Origin: JABMRP01 sp964444795
Lineage (GTDB): Bacteria > Planctomycetota > Planctomycetia > Pirellulales > Thermoguttaceae
NCBI GenBank assembly: GCA_964444795.1
Contig: CAYUIQ010000157.1
Coordinates: 1-21,573 of the forward strand
Length of the DNA stretch: 21,573 bases
Reading direction: 5' to 3'
Of this stretch, positions 14,515-21,573 are shown one piece after another; within the stretch, counting starts at the first letter, position 1; each line of letters begins with the position of its first letter. The notes beneath the pieces were generated by a model that was given only the letters and a program-made list of their open reading frames with translations, was not told the DNA's origin and did not search any database. A program made the position numbers and the translations under genes.

Positions 14515-14559
14515 CGCGGGCCGGACCCACGGGATGCCACCCGCGGGCGTGGCAAATCG

Positions 14560-15171
14560 CTAATCGCTACCCAACACCGCCGCGGCCGCGGCGCAAATAT
14601 CGGCGGCAATCCGCTCGACGTCCCGGCTGGCGTCGACCACGACGATCTTCTCCGGCTCTCGGGCGGCTTCGGCCAGAAAACCTTCGCGCACCCGCTGTTG
14701 AAAAGCGTCGCCCTGCTGTTCCATACGATCCAGTGTACGGCAGATACGCCCGGTGGCCACCGCCGGCGGCAGGTCCAACACGACCGTCAAGTCGGGCATC
14801 AGACGGTCGGTGGCCACGCGGCCAACCTGCCAGAGCGTCTCGACGTCCAACCCGCCCGCATGACCCTGGTAGACGACGTTGGCCAGCAAATATCGGTCGG
14901 CCACGACCGTCTTGCCCGACGCCAATGCGGGGCGTATCACCTGCTCGACCATCTGCGCCCGGGCGGCCATGTAGAGCAGCATCTCGCTGCGGCGGTCGAT
15001 CTCCAGATCGTGCCGGTCCAGCAGAAGCTCCCGGATCGACTCGCCCAGAGGCGTACTGCCCGGATCACGGCAGGCAACCACATCGAGCCCCCGCCCCCGC
15101 AGCCAGGAGCAGAAACGTTCGATTTGCGTCGTTTTTCCGACGCCATCGCCACCGTCGATTGAGAAAAACAT
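14560..15171 (-). CDS. tmk: Thymidylate (dTMP) kinase
   Basis: I choose ATG 15171, which begins MFFSIDGGDGVGKTTQIERF exactly where the family begins; an upstream GTG at 15210 would add 13 residues with no match. The 203-aa length is normal. The P-loop is GGDGVGKTT (7-15), followed by the phosphate-substrate segment RDPGSTPLGESIRELL and the DRYLLANVVYQG motif, which corresponds to the family's DRY..S..AYQG. The enzyme phosphorylates dTMP to dTDP with ATP, the committed step to dTTP, in the cytoplasm. It is the first gene of a likely tmk-holB transcript. The ribosome binding site is weak (GAGCGG). Confidence 0.95.
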   Translation of the reverse strand: MFFSIDGGDGVGKTTQIERFCSWLRGRGLDVVACRDPGSTPLGESIRELLLDRHDLEIDRRSEMLLYMAARAQMVEQVIRPALASGKTVVADRYLLANVVYQGHAGGLDVETLWQVGRVATDRLMPDLTVVLDLPPAVATGRICRTLDRMEQQGDAFQQRVREGFLAEAAREPEKIVVVDASRDVERIAADICAAAAAVLGSD

Positions 15172-15212
15172 GGCTGATCCGCTCGGGGGGGTACCATAAG
15201 CCGGTAGCACCC

Positions 15213-15249
15213 ATTGTAGAGCATTGGGGCAACGGAGCGATAGTCGCTC
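15213..15249 (-). promoter_or_regulatory. Possible tmk promoter with adjoining palindrome
   Basis: On the minus strand TACAAT (15218-15213) is a 5/6 match to a -10 box, about 42 nt before the tmk start. No good -35 is seen. A perfect palindrome GAGCGA-CTA-TCGCTC (15249-15235) sits where a -35 would be, so a regulator might act here. Confidence 0.25.
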
Positions 15250-15323
15250 GCCCGGTCGTTACTTTGCTGGCGGGTAAACCAGAGATACGGGGTGACATCC
15301 TTCCCGGTTGCCGAATTGCCCCG

Positions 15324-15353
15324 CTGTCGCCGGGGAAATGCTCGGGTTATACT
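15324..15353 (+). promoter_or_regulatory. Possible promoter of the alpha/beta hydrolase gene
   Basis: TATACT (15348-15353) is a good -10 box about 53 nt before the start codon. The best -35 is CTGTCG, 18 nt upstream, with a 3/6 match. Weak call. Confidence 0.25.
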
Positions 15354-15405
15354 CGCGTGTTGGCACGATTGAGGCGCCCGGCACGAGAAATCCAAGCAGA
15401 CGACC

Positions 15406-16308
15406 ATGACCGCCCCCCGCGATTGGCAGAGCCTGTATCCCTTTGCGTCACACGAGCTTCGGCTCGCCGGCGGTCGCTACCACTATCTCGACGAAGGCGA
15501 CGGGCCCGTGCTGCTGTTGGTCCACGGCAATCCGACCTGGTCGTTCTACTGGCGGGAGTTGGTCCGTGGGTTGAGGGGTCAGTATCGTCTGATCGTGCCG
15601 GATCACATCGGCTGCGGGCTGTCCGACAAACCGTCGGCAGCGGCATACGGCTATCGACTGGCCGACCGCATCGGCGATCTGTCAGCACTTGTTGAGCAGC
15701 TTGGTCTGGAGCAGATCACTCTGGTGGCCCACGATTGGGGTGGGGCGATCGGGATGGGCACGGCGGTGCGCATGCCGGACCGGTTTGCCCGATTCGTGCT
15801 GCTCAACACGGCCGCGTTTCGGTCGCCGCGGATACCCTGGCGGATTCGGGTTTGCCGCACGCCGCTGTTGGGCCCGCTGGCCGTTTGCGGATTGAACCTG
15901 TTCGCCCGGGCTGCTCTGCGGATGGCCGTCAACCGTCGTCCGTTGCCCCCGGCGGTGCGAGCCGGCCTGTTGGCTCCGTACGATTGCTGGTCACACCGCG
16001 TGGCGATCAATCGGTTCGTGGCCGACATCCCCATGCGCCCCGGCCACCCGAGTTACGACACGCTACGGGAGATCGAGGAAGGATTGGCCCAGTTTCGCGA
16101 CTCTCCGTTCTGTTTCATCTGGGGAATGCGCGACTGGTGTTTCACGCCGAAGTTCTTGGACCGGTTCCTCGAGTTCTTCCCCCAGGCCGAGGCACATCGT
16201 CTGGCCGATGCGGGGCATTACGTGGTCGAAGAGGCCCACGAGCAGATCGTGCCGCTGATCGAGTCGTTCCTGGCCAACCATCGGAGTGATATTGCAGTTC
16301 CGCCCTAA
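15406..16308 (+). CDS. Alpha/beta-fold hydrolase, OleB / haloalkane-dehalogenase-like
   Basis: This 300-aa cytoplasmic protein shows the complete pattern. HGNPTWSFYWR (40-50) gives the oxyanion region, VAHDWGGAIG (108-117) gives Asp110 as nucleophile, Asp243 in WGMRDWCFTPKF is the likely acid and His271 in DAGHYVVEEA the base. An Asp nucleophile within HDWGG, rather than Ser, places it with haloalkane dehalogenases, epoxide hydrolases and OleB, the beta-lactone decarboxylase of long-chain olefin synthesis. The opening (RYHYLDEG.GPVLLLVHGNP) and HIGCGLSDKP favour the OleB branch, but oleA, oleC and oleD are not in the window. A ribosome binding site is not visible at ATG 15406. It is 45 bp upstream of the QueD-like gene, so the two probably share a transcript. 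Confidence 0.85.
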   Translation: MTAPRDWQSLYPFASHELRLAGGRYHYLDEGDGPVLLLVHGNPTWSFYWRELVRGLRGQYRLIVPDHIGCGLSDKPSAAAYGYRLADRIGDLSALVEQLGLEQITLVAHDWGGAIGMGTAVRMPDRFARFVLLNTAAFRSPRIPWRIRVCRTPLLGPLAVCGLNLFARAALRMAVNRRPLPPAVRAGLLAPYDCWSHRVAINRFVADIPMRPGHPSYDTLREIEEGLAQFRDSPFCFIWGMRDWCFTPKFLDRFLEFFPQAEAHRLADAGHYVVEEAHEQIVPLIESFLANHRSDIAVPP

Positions 16309-16353
16309 TGTAGCGCACACGCACAACCTAACTCGTTTAACGCCCGAGCCGTC

Positions 16354-16842
16354 ATGTCGCATCGCTTCTTCGTTTCCGTCGGAAAAGACCGGCTGATGTT
16401 CAGCGCCTCGCACTTCATCACGTACTCCGGCGGTGAGTGCGAGCGGCTACACGGCCACAATTACCGCGTCGGCGTCGAGCTGGAAGGCCCCCTGGGTGAA
16501 GGCCGGTACGTCGTCGATTTCGAGGCCCTGCGCGACATGCTTTGGGAGATCCTCGGTCCATGGGACCACCGCGTGCTGCTGCCGACGGAGCATCCGTCGA
16601 TTCGCGTGACCGACGGCGATCGGGAGGTCGAAGTGGTTCATGGACAACGCCGTTGGGTTTTTCCGCGATCCGATTGCACGCTGTTGCCGTTGGCCAACAC
16701 GACGGCCGAACTGCTGGCCCAACATGTGGCCGAGGCGTCGCTTAAGCAACTCGATCGCCGGTTTGGTCTTCGGCCGGAGCGTTTGGATGTCGAAGTCGAG
16801 GAATCTCCGGGCCTATCGGCCCACTATCAATGGCGACCGTAG
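16354..16842 (+). CDS. 6-pyruvoyltetrahydropterin synthase / QueD family protein
   Basis: The zinc ligands are His20 (FSASHF) and His33/His35 (LHGHNY), with Cys29 in GGECERLHGH at the position of the catalytic cysteine and Asp71-His72 (PWDHRVLLP) completing the catalytic set. The glutamate of VEVEESPG near 149-150 is the likely pterin anchor. Enzymes of this family convert dihydroneopterin triphosphate to 6-carboxytetrahydropterin (queuosine route, QueD) or to 6-pyruvoyltetrahydropterin; sequence alone does not separate these. At 162 aa it is longer than E. coli QueD (about 120), mainly through an insertion at about residues 78-112 between the DH motif and LANTTAELLA. No other queuosine gene is near. 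The cell location is cytoplasmic. Confidence 0.88.
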   Translation: MSHRFFVSVGKDRLMFSASHFITYSGGECERLHGHNYRVGVELEGPLGEGRYVVDFEALRDMLWEILGPWDHRVLLPTEHPSIRVTDGDREVEVVHGQRRWVFPRSDCTLLPLANTTAELLAQHVAEASLKQLDRRFGLRPERLDVEVEESPGLSAHYQWRP

Positions 16843-16993
16843 CTACCGTTGCCAGACGGTGGAATGCAGCCCGGTGCAACCGCCCGGATCGCTCAAACCG
16901 GCATCACCGAACCCGGCATTTCGGGTGCCCACAAGCCTTTGCCGCCACGCCGTTTGACGTTGCCGGAAGGGAACCTACCCTTGGTAGGATGGA

Positions 16994-17020
16994 CCGGCCG
17001 GTTGGCAGCCAGCCGGCCGG
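16994..17020 (+). terminator. Strong GC hairpin between the QueD-like gene and cheX
   Basis: CCGGCCGGTTGGC and GCCAGCCGGCCGG form a 13-bp stem with one G-T wobble around a single base, followed shortly by CTGCTGTTTTG. It is the best candidate for ending the hydrolase/QueD transcript. A smaller hairpin (CCTACC-CTT-GGTAGG, 16974-16988) precedes it and a palindrome (TGTCCCTGGGACA, 17032-17044) follows. Confidence 0.45.
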
Positions 17021-17079
17021 CCCTGCTGTTTTGTCCCTGGGACAGATCCCCCGGTATTTCCAGCGAGTGAACCACCTCG

Positions 17080-17556
17080 ATGCGTGCCGAATACATCAAT
17101 CCGTTTATCCGGTCGGTTGCCAACGCGTTCCATACCATGCTGGGCGTGGAAGTCACCCGGGGTGATATCGCCTTGAAGGCGGAAGCCTTTCCGAAGCATC
17201 CGATCAGCGGCGTGATCGGGCTGTCGGGCAAGGCGATCGGAACCGTCGTGCTAAGCCTTTCCGAGACGGTGGCCTTGCGCGCAACATCGTCCCTATTGCT
17301 GACCGAGACGACCGAGATCAGCGACGAAGTGGTCGACGCCGTGGGCGAACTAACCAACATGGTGGCCGGCGGCGCAAAGGCCGAGCTGGCAGAATACAAA
17401 CTCTCGCTAAGTCTTCCCAGTGTGATCGCCGGCTGCGAGCACGAAATCCGCTTCCCCTCCAACGTCACGCCGATCATTGTCCATTTCGACACCGAGTGGG
17501 GAAATTTCACGCTGGAGGTCGGGTTGGCCAGTATCCTGGAACCGGCCGCGACGTGA
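17080..17556 (+). CDS. cheX: CheX-family chemotaxis phosphatase
   Basis: The 158-aa protein begins MRAEYINPFIRSVANAF and contains DEVVDAVGELTNMVAGGAK (82-100). This includes the E..N pair (Glu90, Asn93) that CheX and CheC use to remove phosphate from CheY-P. The family works in the cytoplasm as a dimer and resets the flagellar motor response. It carries one E..N helix, as CheX does, not two as in CheC. The start ATG 17080 is preceded by only a weak GCGAG sequence. fliG follows 184 bp downstream, which supports a chemotaxis or motility role. The matching kinase, CheY and receptors are not in the window. Confidence 0.85.
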   Translation: MRAEYINPFIRSVANAFHTMLGVEVTRGDIALKAEAFPKHPISGVIGLSGKAIGTVVLSLSETVALRATSSLLLTETTEISDEVVDAVGELTNMVAGGAKAELAEYKLSLSLPSVIAGCEHEIRFPSNVTPIIVHFDTEWGNFTLEVGLASILEPAAT

Positions 17557-17596
17557 GCCGGAACACGAGTTGAAGTGTGTCTGGCGGGTCGTTTGT

Positions 17597-17625
17597 TCAA
17601 GTGGACATGGCTTGAGTGCCGATAA
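17597..17625 (+). promoter_or_regulatory. Possible sigma28 (FliA-type) promoter upstream of fliG
   Basis: GCCGATAA (17618-17625) matches the E. coli sigma28 -10 octamer exactly. A TAAAGTTT-like TCAAGTGG (17597-17604, 5/8) lies upstream, but the gap is 13 nt instead of 11. fliG starts about 115 nt downstream. Suggestive only. Confidence 0.3.
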
Positions 17626-17740
17626 ACGCACCACGTTGTTGTCTCATCGGCGTTGCCTCATCCGCGCGCGACGATTCCGTCAAAATGCGCAAGCTGCGTA
17701 ATGCAGTGACCTTCGCCCCCGGGTTCGGGAGATCGTCGTC

Positions 17741-18739
17741 ATGGCCACCTCGGATATCCGCAAAGCGGCTATTCTTCTGATGAGCCTCGAGGAAGGTCAA
17801 GCGGCCCAGTTGATGGCCAAGCTTGATCCGAAGCAGGTCGAATCGGTCTCCATCGAGATTGCCACGCTGGGTAATGTGCCGGGCGATGAGCAGGAAACGG
17901 TCATCGGCGATTTCGCCTCGGCCAACCCGAACTCGCTGTCCGCTCGCACGGGGGGTCTCGATGTCGCCCGATCGCTGGTCGAGCAAGCCCTGGGCAAGAA
18001 AGCAGGGAGCACGCTGGACAATGTTCGGCAGTCGATCGACGCCCTGCCGTTTGGGTTTCTCCAAAAGATCGACAGCCAGAACCTGCTCACCTTCATCGTC
18101 GACGAACACCCGCAGACCATCTCGCTGATCCTCGCCCATCTGCCCCCGTCCCATGCGGCGGGAGTGATCAGCGGCCTGCCTCCCGAGCGCCAGATGTCGG
18201 TCGTTCGGCGATTGGCCACCATGGGACAAACCAGCCCGGAGATCATCAACGAAGTGGAAAAGGGGCTGGAGAGCCGCATGTCCAGCGTGATGAGCCAGCA
18301 ATTCGAGAAGTCCGGCGGCGTGGAAAACGTGGCCGAGATTCTCAACGTGACCGATCGGGGAACCGAGCGAAGCCTGCTGGAGAATCTCGCCCAGGAAGAT
18401 CCCGATCTGGTCGAAGAAATCCGCCGGCTGATGTTCGTCTTCGAGGACATCAACAAGTTCAGCGACCGCGACGTGCAGTCGGTGCTCAAGAACGTGGAGA
18501 CATCGCAGTGGGCGATGGCTCTGAAAGGAGCCAGCGAGGATCTCAAGGAGAAGATTCTCAGCAATATGTCGAAACGGGCCTCGGAGATGCTCAGCGAGGA
18601 AATGGACTACCTGGGCCCTGTTCGGCTCTCCAACGTCGAACAGGTGCAGCAGCAGATCGTCGACATCATTCGCCGGCTGGAAGACGCCAACGAGCTGACC
18701 ATCCACAACGACGAAGAAGACGAGACGTTCATCCAGTAG
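17741..18739 (+). CDS. fliG: Flagellar motor switch protein FliG
   Basis: The 332-aa length is typical. The N-terminal part (RKAAILLMSLEEGQAAQLM) binds the MS ring protein FliF. The middle domain carries EHPQT (122-126) and the hinge after GG (192-193). The C-terminal domain has MFVF (231-234), Lys262, Arg279 in SKRASEML, an acidic pair (Glu286, Glu287, where E. coli has Asp288 and Asp289) and Arg295 in GPVR; these charges face the stator protein MotA and generate torque. FliG sits on the cytoplasmic face of the basal body. Most other flagellar genes are absent from the window, so this gene is dispersed from the main flagellar cluster but follows cheX. ATG 17741 is the first plausible start. 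Confidence 0.95.
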   Translation: MATSDIRKAAILLMSLEEGQAAQLMAKLDPKQVESVSIEIATLGNVPGDEQETVIGDFASANPNSLSARTGGLDVARSLVEQALGKKAGSTLDNVRQSIDALPFGFLQKIDSQNLLTFIVDEHPQTISLILAHLPPSHAAGVISGLPPERQMSVVRRLATMGQTSPEIINEVEKGLESRMSSVMSQQFEKSGGVENVAEILNVTDRGTERSLLENLAQEDPDLVEEIRRLMFVFEDINKFSDRDVQSVLKNVETSQWAMALKGASEDLKEKILSNMSKRASEMLSEEMDYLGPVRLSNVEQVQQQIVDIIRRLEDANELTIHNDEEDETFIQ

Positions 18740-18793
18740 GCTCCCCCCCGCGAGTGTCCTCCCCCTTGAGCCGCCGCGCGGCCATCTGCTAGC

Positions 18794-21421
18794 ATGTCCG
18801 TCATGGCCGCGACTCCCATGATGCGACAATACGAGGAAGCGAAACGGGCGTGTCCCGACGCCCTGTTGCTGTTTCGCATGGGAGATTTCTATGAACTCTT
18901 TCGTGACGACGCGAAGATCGCGGCCGCCACGCTGGGGCTAGCCCTGACGAGCCGCGAGAAGGGCGAGAATGCCGTCCCCATGGCCGGCTTTCCCCACCAC
19001 CAGTTGGACGCGTATCTGCGCAAACTTGTTGCCGCGGGAATGCGGGCGGCGGTCTGCGAACAGGTCGAGGATCCCAAAAAGGCCAAAGGACTGGTCCGTC
19101 GCGAGGTGACTCGGGTGGTGACCCCCGGCACGATCACCGACGACGCCCTTTTGGATCCCCGCACATCGAACTACCTGGCGGCCGTCGTGCCGGGTTCGCT
19201 GGCGGGGGTAGCCTGGGTGGAGTTGTCGACCGGACGGTTCATGGCCGCCGGGTGTGCCGGCGATCGGCTGGCCGATCAATTGGCCCATATTGCCCCGGCC
19301 GAGATCCTTCTCAGCCAAGACGCCGAGGACCTACCCGAGGCGATACTCGGCGAGACGGTCGTTGCCCGGCGTCCCGACTGGGCGTTTTCGGCGGCCGCGG
19401 CCCGCGAGGCTTTGGCGAAGCATTTCGGCACCGCCACGCTGGAGGGGTTCGGATTCGACGCCGACGGGGCGGATACCCAGGCGATCCGTGCCGCCGGAGC
19501 CGTGCTCGATTACCTGACCGAAACGCAGCGAAGTTCGCTGGGCCACATCGACCGACTGCTCCCCTACCGCGACGACCAGGCGCTGCAGATCGACGAAGCG
19601 ACGCGCCGCAGCCTGGAAATCACCCGAACCATGCGCGACGGCCGCCGCGAGGGATCGCTGGTGGCGGTGCTCGATCAGTGCGTCACCGCCGCCGGATCGC
19701 GAACGACGGCCGAGTGGGTCGCCGGTCCGCTGATCGACGGCGACGCCATCGGCCGGCGGTTGGACGCCGTCGAGGAATTGCTCGCCGAACCGGCCCTCTG
19801 CAATGACCTAAGGGAAGCGCTGGGCCGATCGTACGATATCGAGCGGCTGATCGCCCGGATCAGCACTCGCCGGGCAAGCCCCCGCGATCTGAGCTTCCTT
19901 GGGCGAACCCTGGCCTGTCTGCCGGCGGTCAAGGCGAAGCTGACGGCGCGGCGAAGCGAATTGCTGGGCCACCTGGAATCGCAAATCGATCTCTGCCCCC
20001 CGCTTCGTGCGCAATTGGAAGCCGCGCTGGTCGACGATTGCCCGCTCTCCTGCCAGGACGGCGGAATCATTCGCCCCGGCCATCACGAACCACTCGACTC
20101 GCTTCGCGAGTTGGCCCGCGGTGGCAAGCAGTGGATCGCCCAATACCAGGCCGCGCAGACCGAGCGGATCGGGGTCCCCACCTTGAAGGTCGGGTTCAAC
20201 CGAGTCTTCGGCTACTACCTCGAGGTGACCAACGCACACCGCGACAAGATTCCCGAGGACTACATCCGCAAACAGACCCTCAAGAACGCCGAGCGTTACA
20301 TCACGCCGGAGCTGAAGGAATACGAAGAGAAGGTGCTGACGGCCGACGAGCGGGCCAAGGAACTGGAGTACGAGTTGTTCCTGGAGCTTCGCGAGACGGC
20401 GGCGGCGTCCACCCGCGCGCTGCAGGGCGCCGCCGTGGCGTTGGCTCAGGTCGACGTCTTGGCCGGCTTGGCCGAGTTGGCCCGGCAGCGGAACTACGTT
20501 CGTCCTTCACTAAGTGAAGACCCGATTCTGCGGATCGTCGACGGCCGCCATCCGGTCCTCGACGTACTGACGCCGGAGGGGACGTTTGTTCCCAACGATA
20601 CCGAGATTTCCATCGACCCCACGACTGGCGACTCCACCGGGACGATCTTGCTGATCACCGGGCCGAACATGGCCGGCAAAAGTACGTATATCCGCCAAGT
20701 TGCCCTACTGACGTTGATGGCCCAGATAGGCAGCTTCGTACCGGCTTCGCAAGCGACGATCGGCATCGCCGACCGGATCTTCGCCCGGGTCGGGGCCAGC
20801 GACGAACTCTCCCGCGGTCAGAGCACGTTCATGGTCGAGATGACTGAAACGGCCCGAATTCTCAACACGGCCACGCGTCGCAGCCTCGTCATTCTCGACG
20901 AGATCGGCCGTGGCACGAGCACCTACGACGGCATCTCGCTGGCCTGGGCGGTTGTGGAGCACCTGCACGACCGGATCGGCGTCCGCACACTGTTCGCCAC
21001 GCATTACCACGAGTTGACCGATCTGGAACAGTCGCTCTCGGGGGTCGAGAACCTCAACGTGGCAGTCCGCGAATGGCAGGACGACGTGGTCTTTCTGCAC
21101 AAGATCATCGCAGGCGCGGCGGACAAGAGCTACGGGATTCACGTCGCCCGGCTGGCCGGCGTACCGCGCGAAGTGATCGAGCGGTCGAAGGACATCTTGT
21201 CGCAACTGGAGGAGGAGCATCTCGACGATCGTGGGCGTTCGAAGATCGCCCGGCGTCGTGCCGAGACCGACGAGCCCGTACAGATGCAGTTGACACTTTT
21301 TGGGGCGACCGCTCATCCGGTGCTCGATATGGTTCGGGAAACGGACGTCAATCAAATGACCCCTCTTGAGGCGTTACAGCTTATTGCTCGATGGAAGGAG
21401 CAATTAGAGGGTGAGGGTTAG
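18794..21421 (+). CDS. mutS: DNA mismatch repair protein MutS
   Basis: The 875-aa protein covers the full MutS plan. The mismatch-binding domain has GDFYELF with the Phe32-x-Glu34 clamp that stacks on the mispair. A connector, lever and clamp region follows to about residue 570. The ATPase domain has Walker A GPNMAGKST (623-631) and Walker B LVILDEIGRGTST (698-710), then FATHYHEL. MutS recognises mispairs and small loops and recruits MutL; no mutL is in the window. ATG 18794 is chosen, but ATG 18803 three codons later is equally possible, since no ribosome binding site is seen at either. It is 54 bp downstream of fliG on the same strand, possibly reading through. The C-terminus ends shortly before the terminal repeat. 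Confidence 0.97.
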   Translation: MSVMAATPMMRQYEEAKRACPDALLLFRMGDFYELFRDDAKIAAATLGLALTSREKGENAVPMAGFPHHQLDAYLRKLVAAGMRAAVCEQVEDPKKAKGLVRREVTRVVTPGTITDDALLDPRTSNYLAAVVPGSLAGVAWVELSTGRFMAAGCAGDRLADQLAHIAPAEILLSQDAEDLPEAILGETVVARRPDWAFSAAAAREALAKHFGTATLEGFGFDADGADTQAIRAAGAVLDYLTETQRSSLGHIDRLLPYRDDQALQIDEATRRSLEITRTMRDGRREGSLVAVLDQCVTAAGSRTTAEWVAGPLIDGDAIGRRLDAVEELLAEPALCNDLREALGRSYDIERLIARISTRRASPRDLSFLGRTLACLPAVKAKLTARRSELLGHLESQIDLCPPLRAQLEAALVDDCPLSCQDGGIIRPGHHEPLDSLRELARGGKQWIAQYQAAQTERIGVPTLKVGFNRVFGYYLEVTNAHRDKIPEDYIRKQTLKNAERYITPELKEYEEKVLTADERAKELEYELFLELRETAAASTRALQGAAVALAQVDVLAGLAELARQRNYVRPSLSEDPILRIVDGRHPVLDVLTPEGTFVPNDTEISIDPTTGDSTGTILLITGPNMAGKSTYIRQVALLTLMAQIGSFVPASQATIGIADRIFARVGASDELSRGQSTFMVEMTETARILNTATRRSLVILDEIGRGTSTYDGISLAWAVVEHLHDRIGVRTLFATHYHELTDLEQSLSGVENLNVAVREWQDDVVFLHKIIAGAADKSYGIHVARLAGVPREVIERSKDILSQLEEEHLDDRGRSKIARRRAETDEPVQMQLTLFGATAHPVLDMVRETDVNQMTPLEALQLIARWKEQLEGEG

Positions 21422-21437
21422 GGACGTTTTAGTCGTT

Positions 21438-21573
21438 TAGCCCGGATTATTCATGGTCCTGGGAATTGCGTAACACACTGTCGTAGCTACGTTCGGCAGA
21501 ACGTGGTCGTAACCCATGGGTACGCCCCACGTTCTGGCGAACGCAGCTACAAACCCGTGAATAATCCGGGCTA
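21438..21573. repeat. MITE-like nested inverted-repeat element (right end may be cut)
   Basis: TAGCCCGGATTATTCA at 21438-21453 and its exact complement at 21558-21573 are 16-bp terminal inverted repeats enclosing 104 bp. Inside, a second pair (21483-21506 and 21527-21550) matches in 22 of 24 positions, centred near ACCCATGGGT. No reading frame of note lies between, so it is non-autonomous. It starts 17 bp after the mutS stop and could fold into a cruciform or act as a terminator. Confidence 0.75.

Noticed and set aside
13323..15695. 790-codon plus-strand open frame
   Set aside because: It covers the opposite strand of holB and tmk, whose motifs (Walker A, zinc cysteines, DRY) are unmistakable. 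Its translation is low-complexity Arg/Pro/Gly-rich.
17080..18739. A complete chemotaxis or flagellar operon
   Set aside because: Only cheX and fliG are present. The flanking genes are a QueD-like gene and mutS.

Overview
The window looks like a stretch of chromosome from a GC-rich planctomycete, most likely of the Pirellulales type. The evidence is a giant secreted LamG/PA14/autotransporter-repeat protein, a secreted protease with an N-terminal LEPR-XLL-like motif (EPLEQRRLLS), a secreted PmoA-family (DUF6807) protein, and GC-rich interspersed inverted repeats. No phage, transposase, CRISPR array or classical defence locus is visible.

Layout. 1-6352 (minus) is the first 2117 codons of one giant extracellular protein that runs off the left edge. 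6785-6985 (minus) is a self-contained tRNA-Ala(GGC) unit with a near-consensus promoter and an intrinsic terminator. 7396-11153 (plus) holds two secreted proteins: a trypsin-fold protease with CARDB and Ig-like regions, and a PmoA-family protein. 11479-11992 (plus) holds a 98-aa protein of unknown function followed by csrA, which has a GTG start and is only 54 aa long. 11993-12993 is a repeat- and hairpin-rich regulatory stretch containing one 71-aa gene on the minus strand, preceded by a strong promoter and a structured leader. 12994-13425 (plus) is a YjbQ/UPF0047 protein whose stop overlaps that of holB. 13422-15171 (minus) is a tmk-holB pair (dTMP kinase and the clamp-loader delta' subunit). 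15406-16842 (plus) is an OleB/haloalkane-dehalogenase-like hydrolase followed by a QueD/PTPS-family enzyme. 17080-21421 (plus) is cheX, fliG and mutS. The window ends in a nested inverted-repeat element of at least 136 bp that resembles a MITE.

How the genes fit together. The left third is cell-surface or secreted and has no obvious partner genes. The right half is housekeeping: DNA replication and repair (holB, tmk, mutS), motility (cheX, fliG) and cofactor metabolism (QueD-like). CsrA, a post-transcriptional regulator that controls flagellar genes in other bacteria, lies about 5 kb from cheX/fliG, but no direct link can be shown here.

I do not see a clear new multi-gene system. The items most worth following are the conserved-looking small gene paired with csrA, the structured leader upstream of the 71-aa gene, the Ca-loop-like insertion next to the catalytic histidine of the protease, and the terminal MITE-like repeat. 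All functional calls come from reading motifs by eye; no database search was run.
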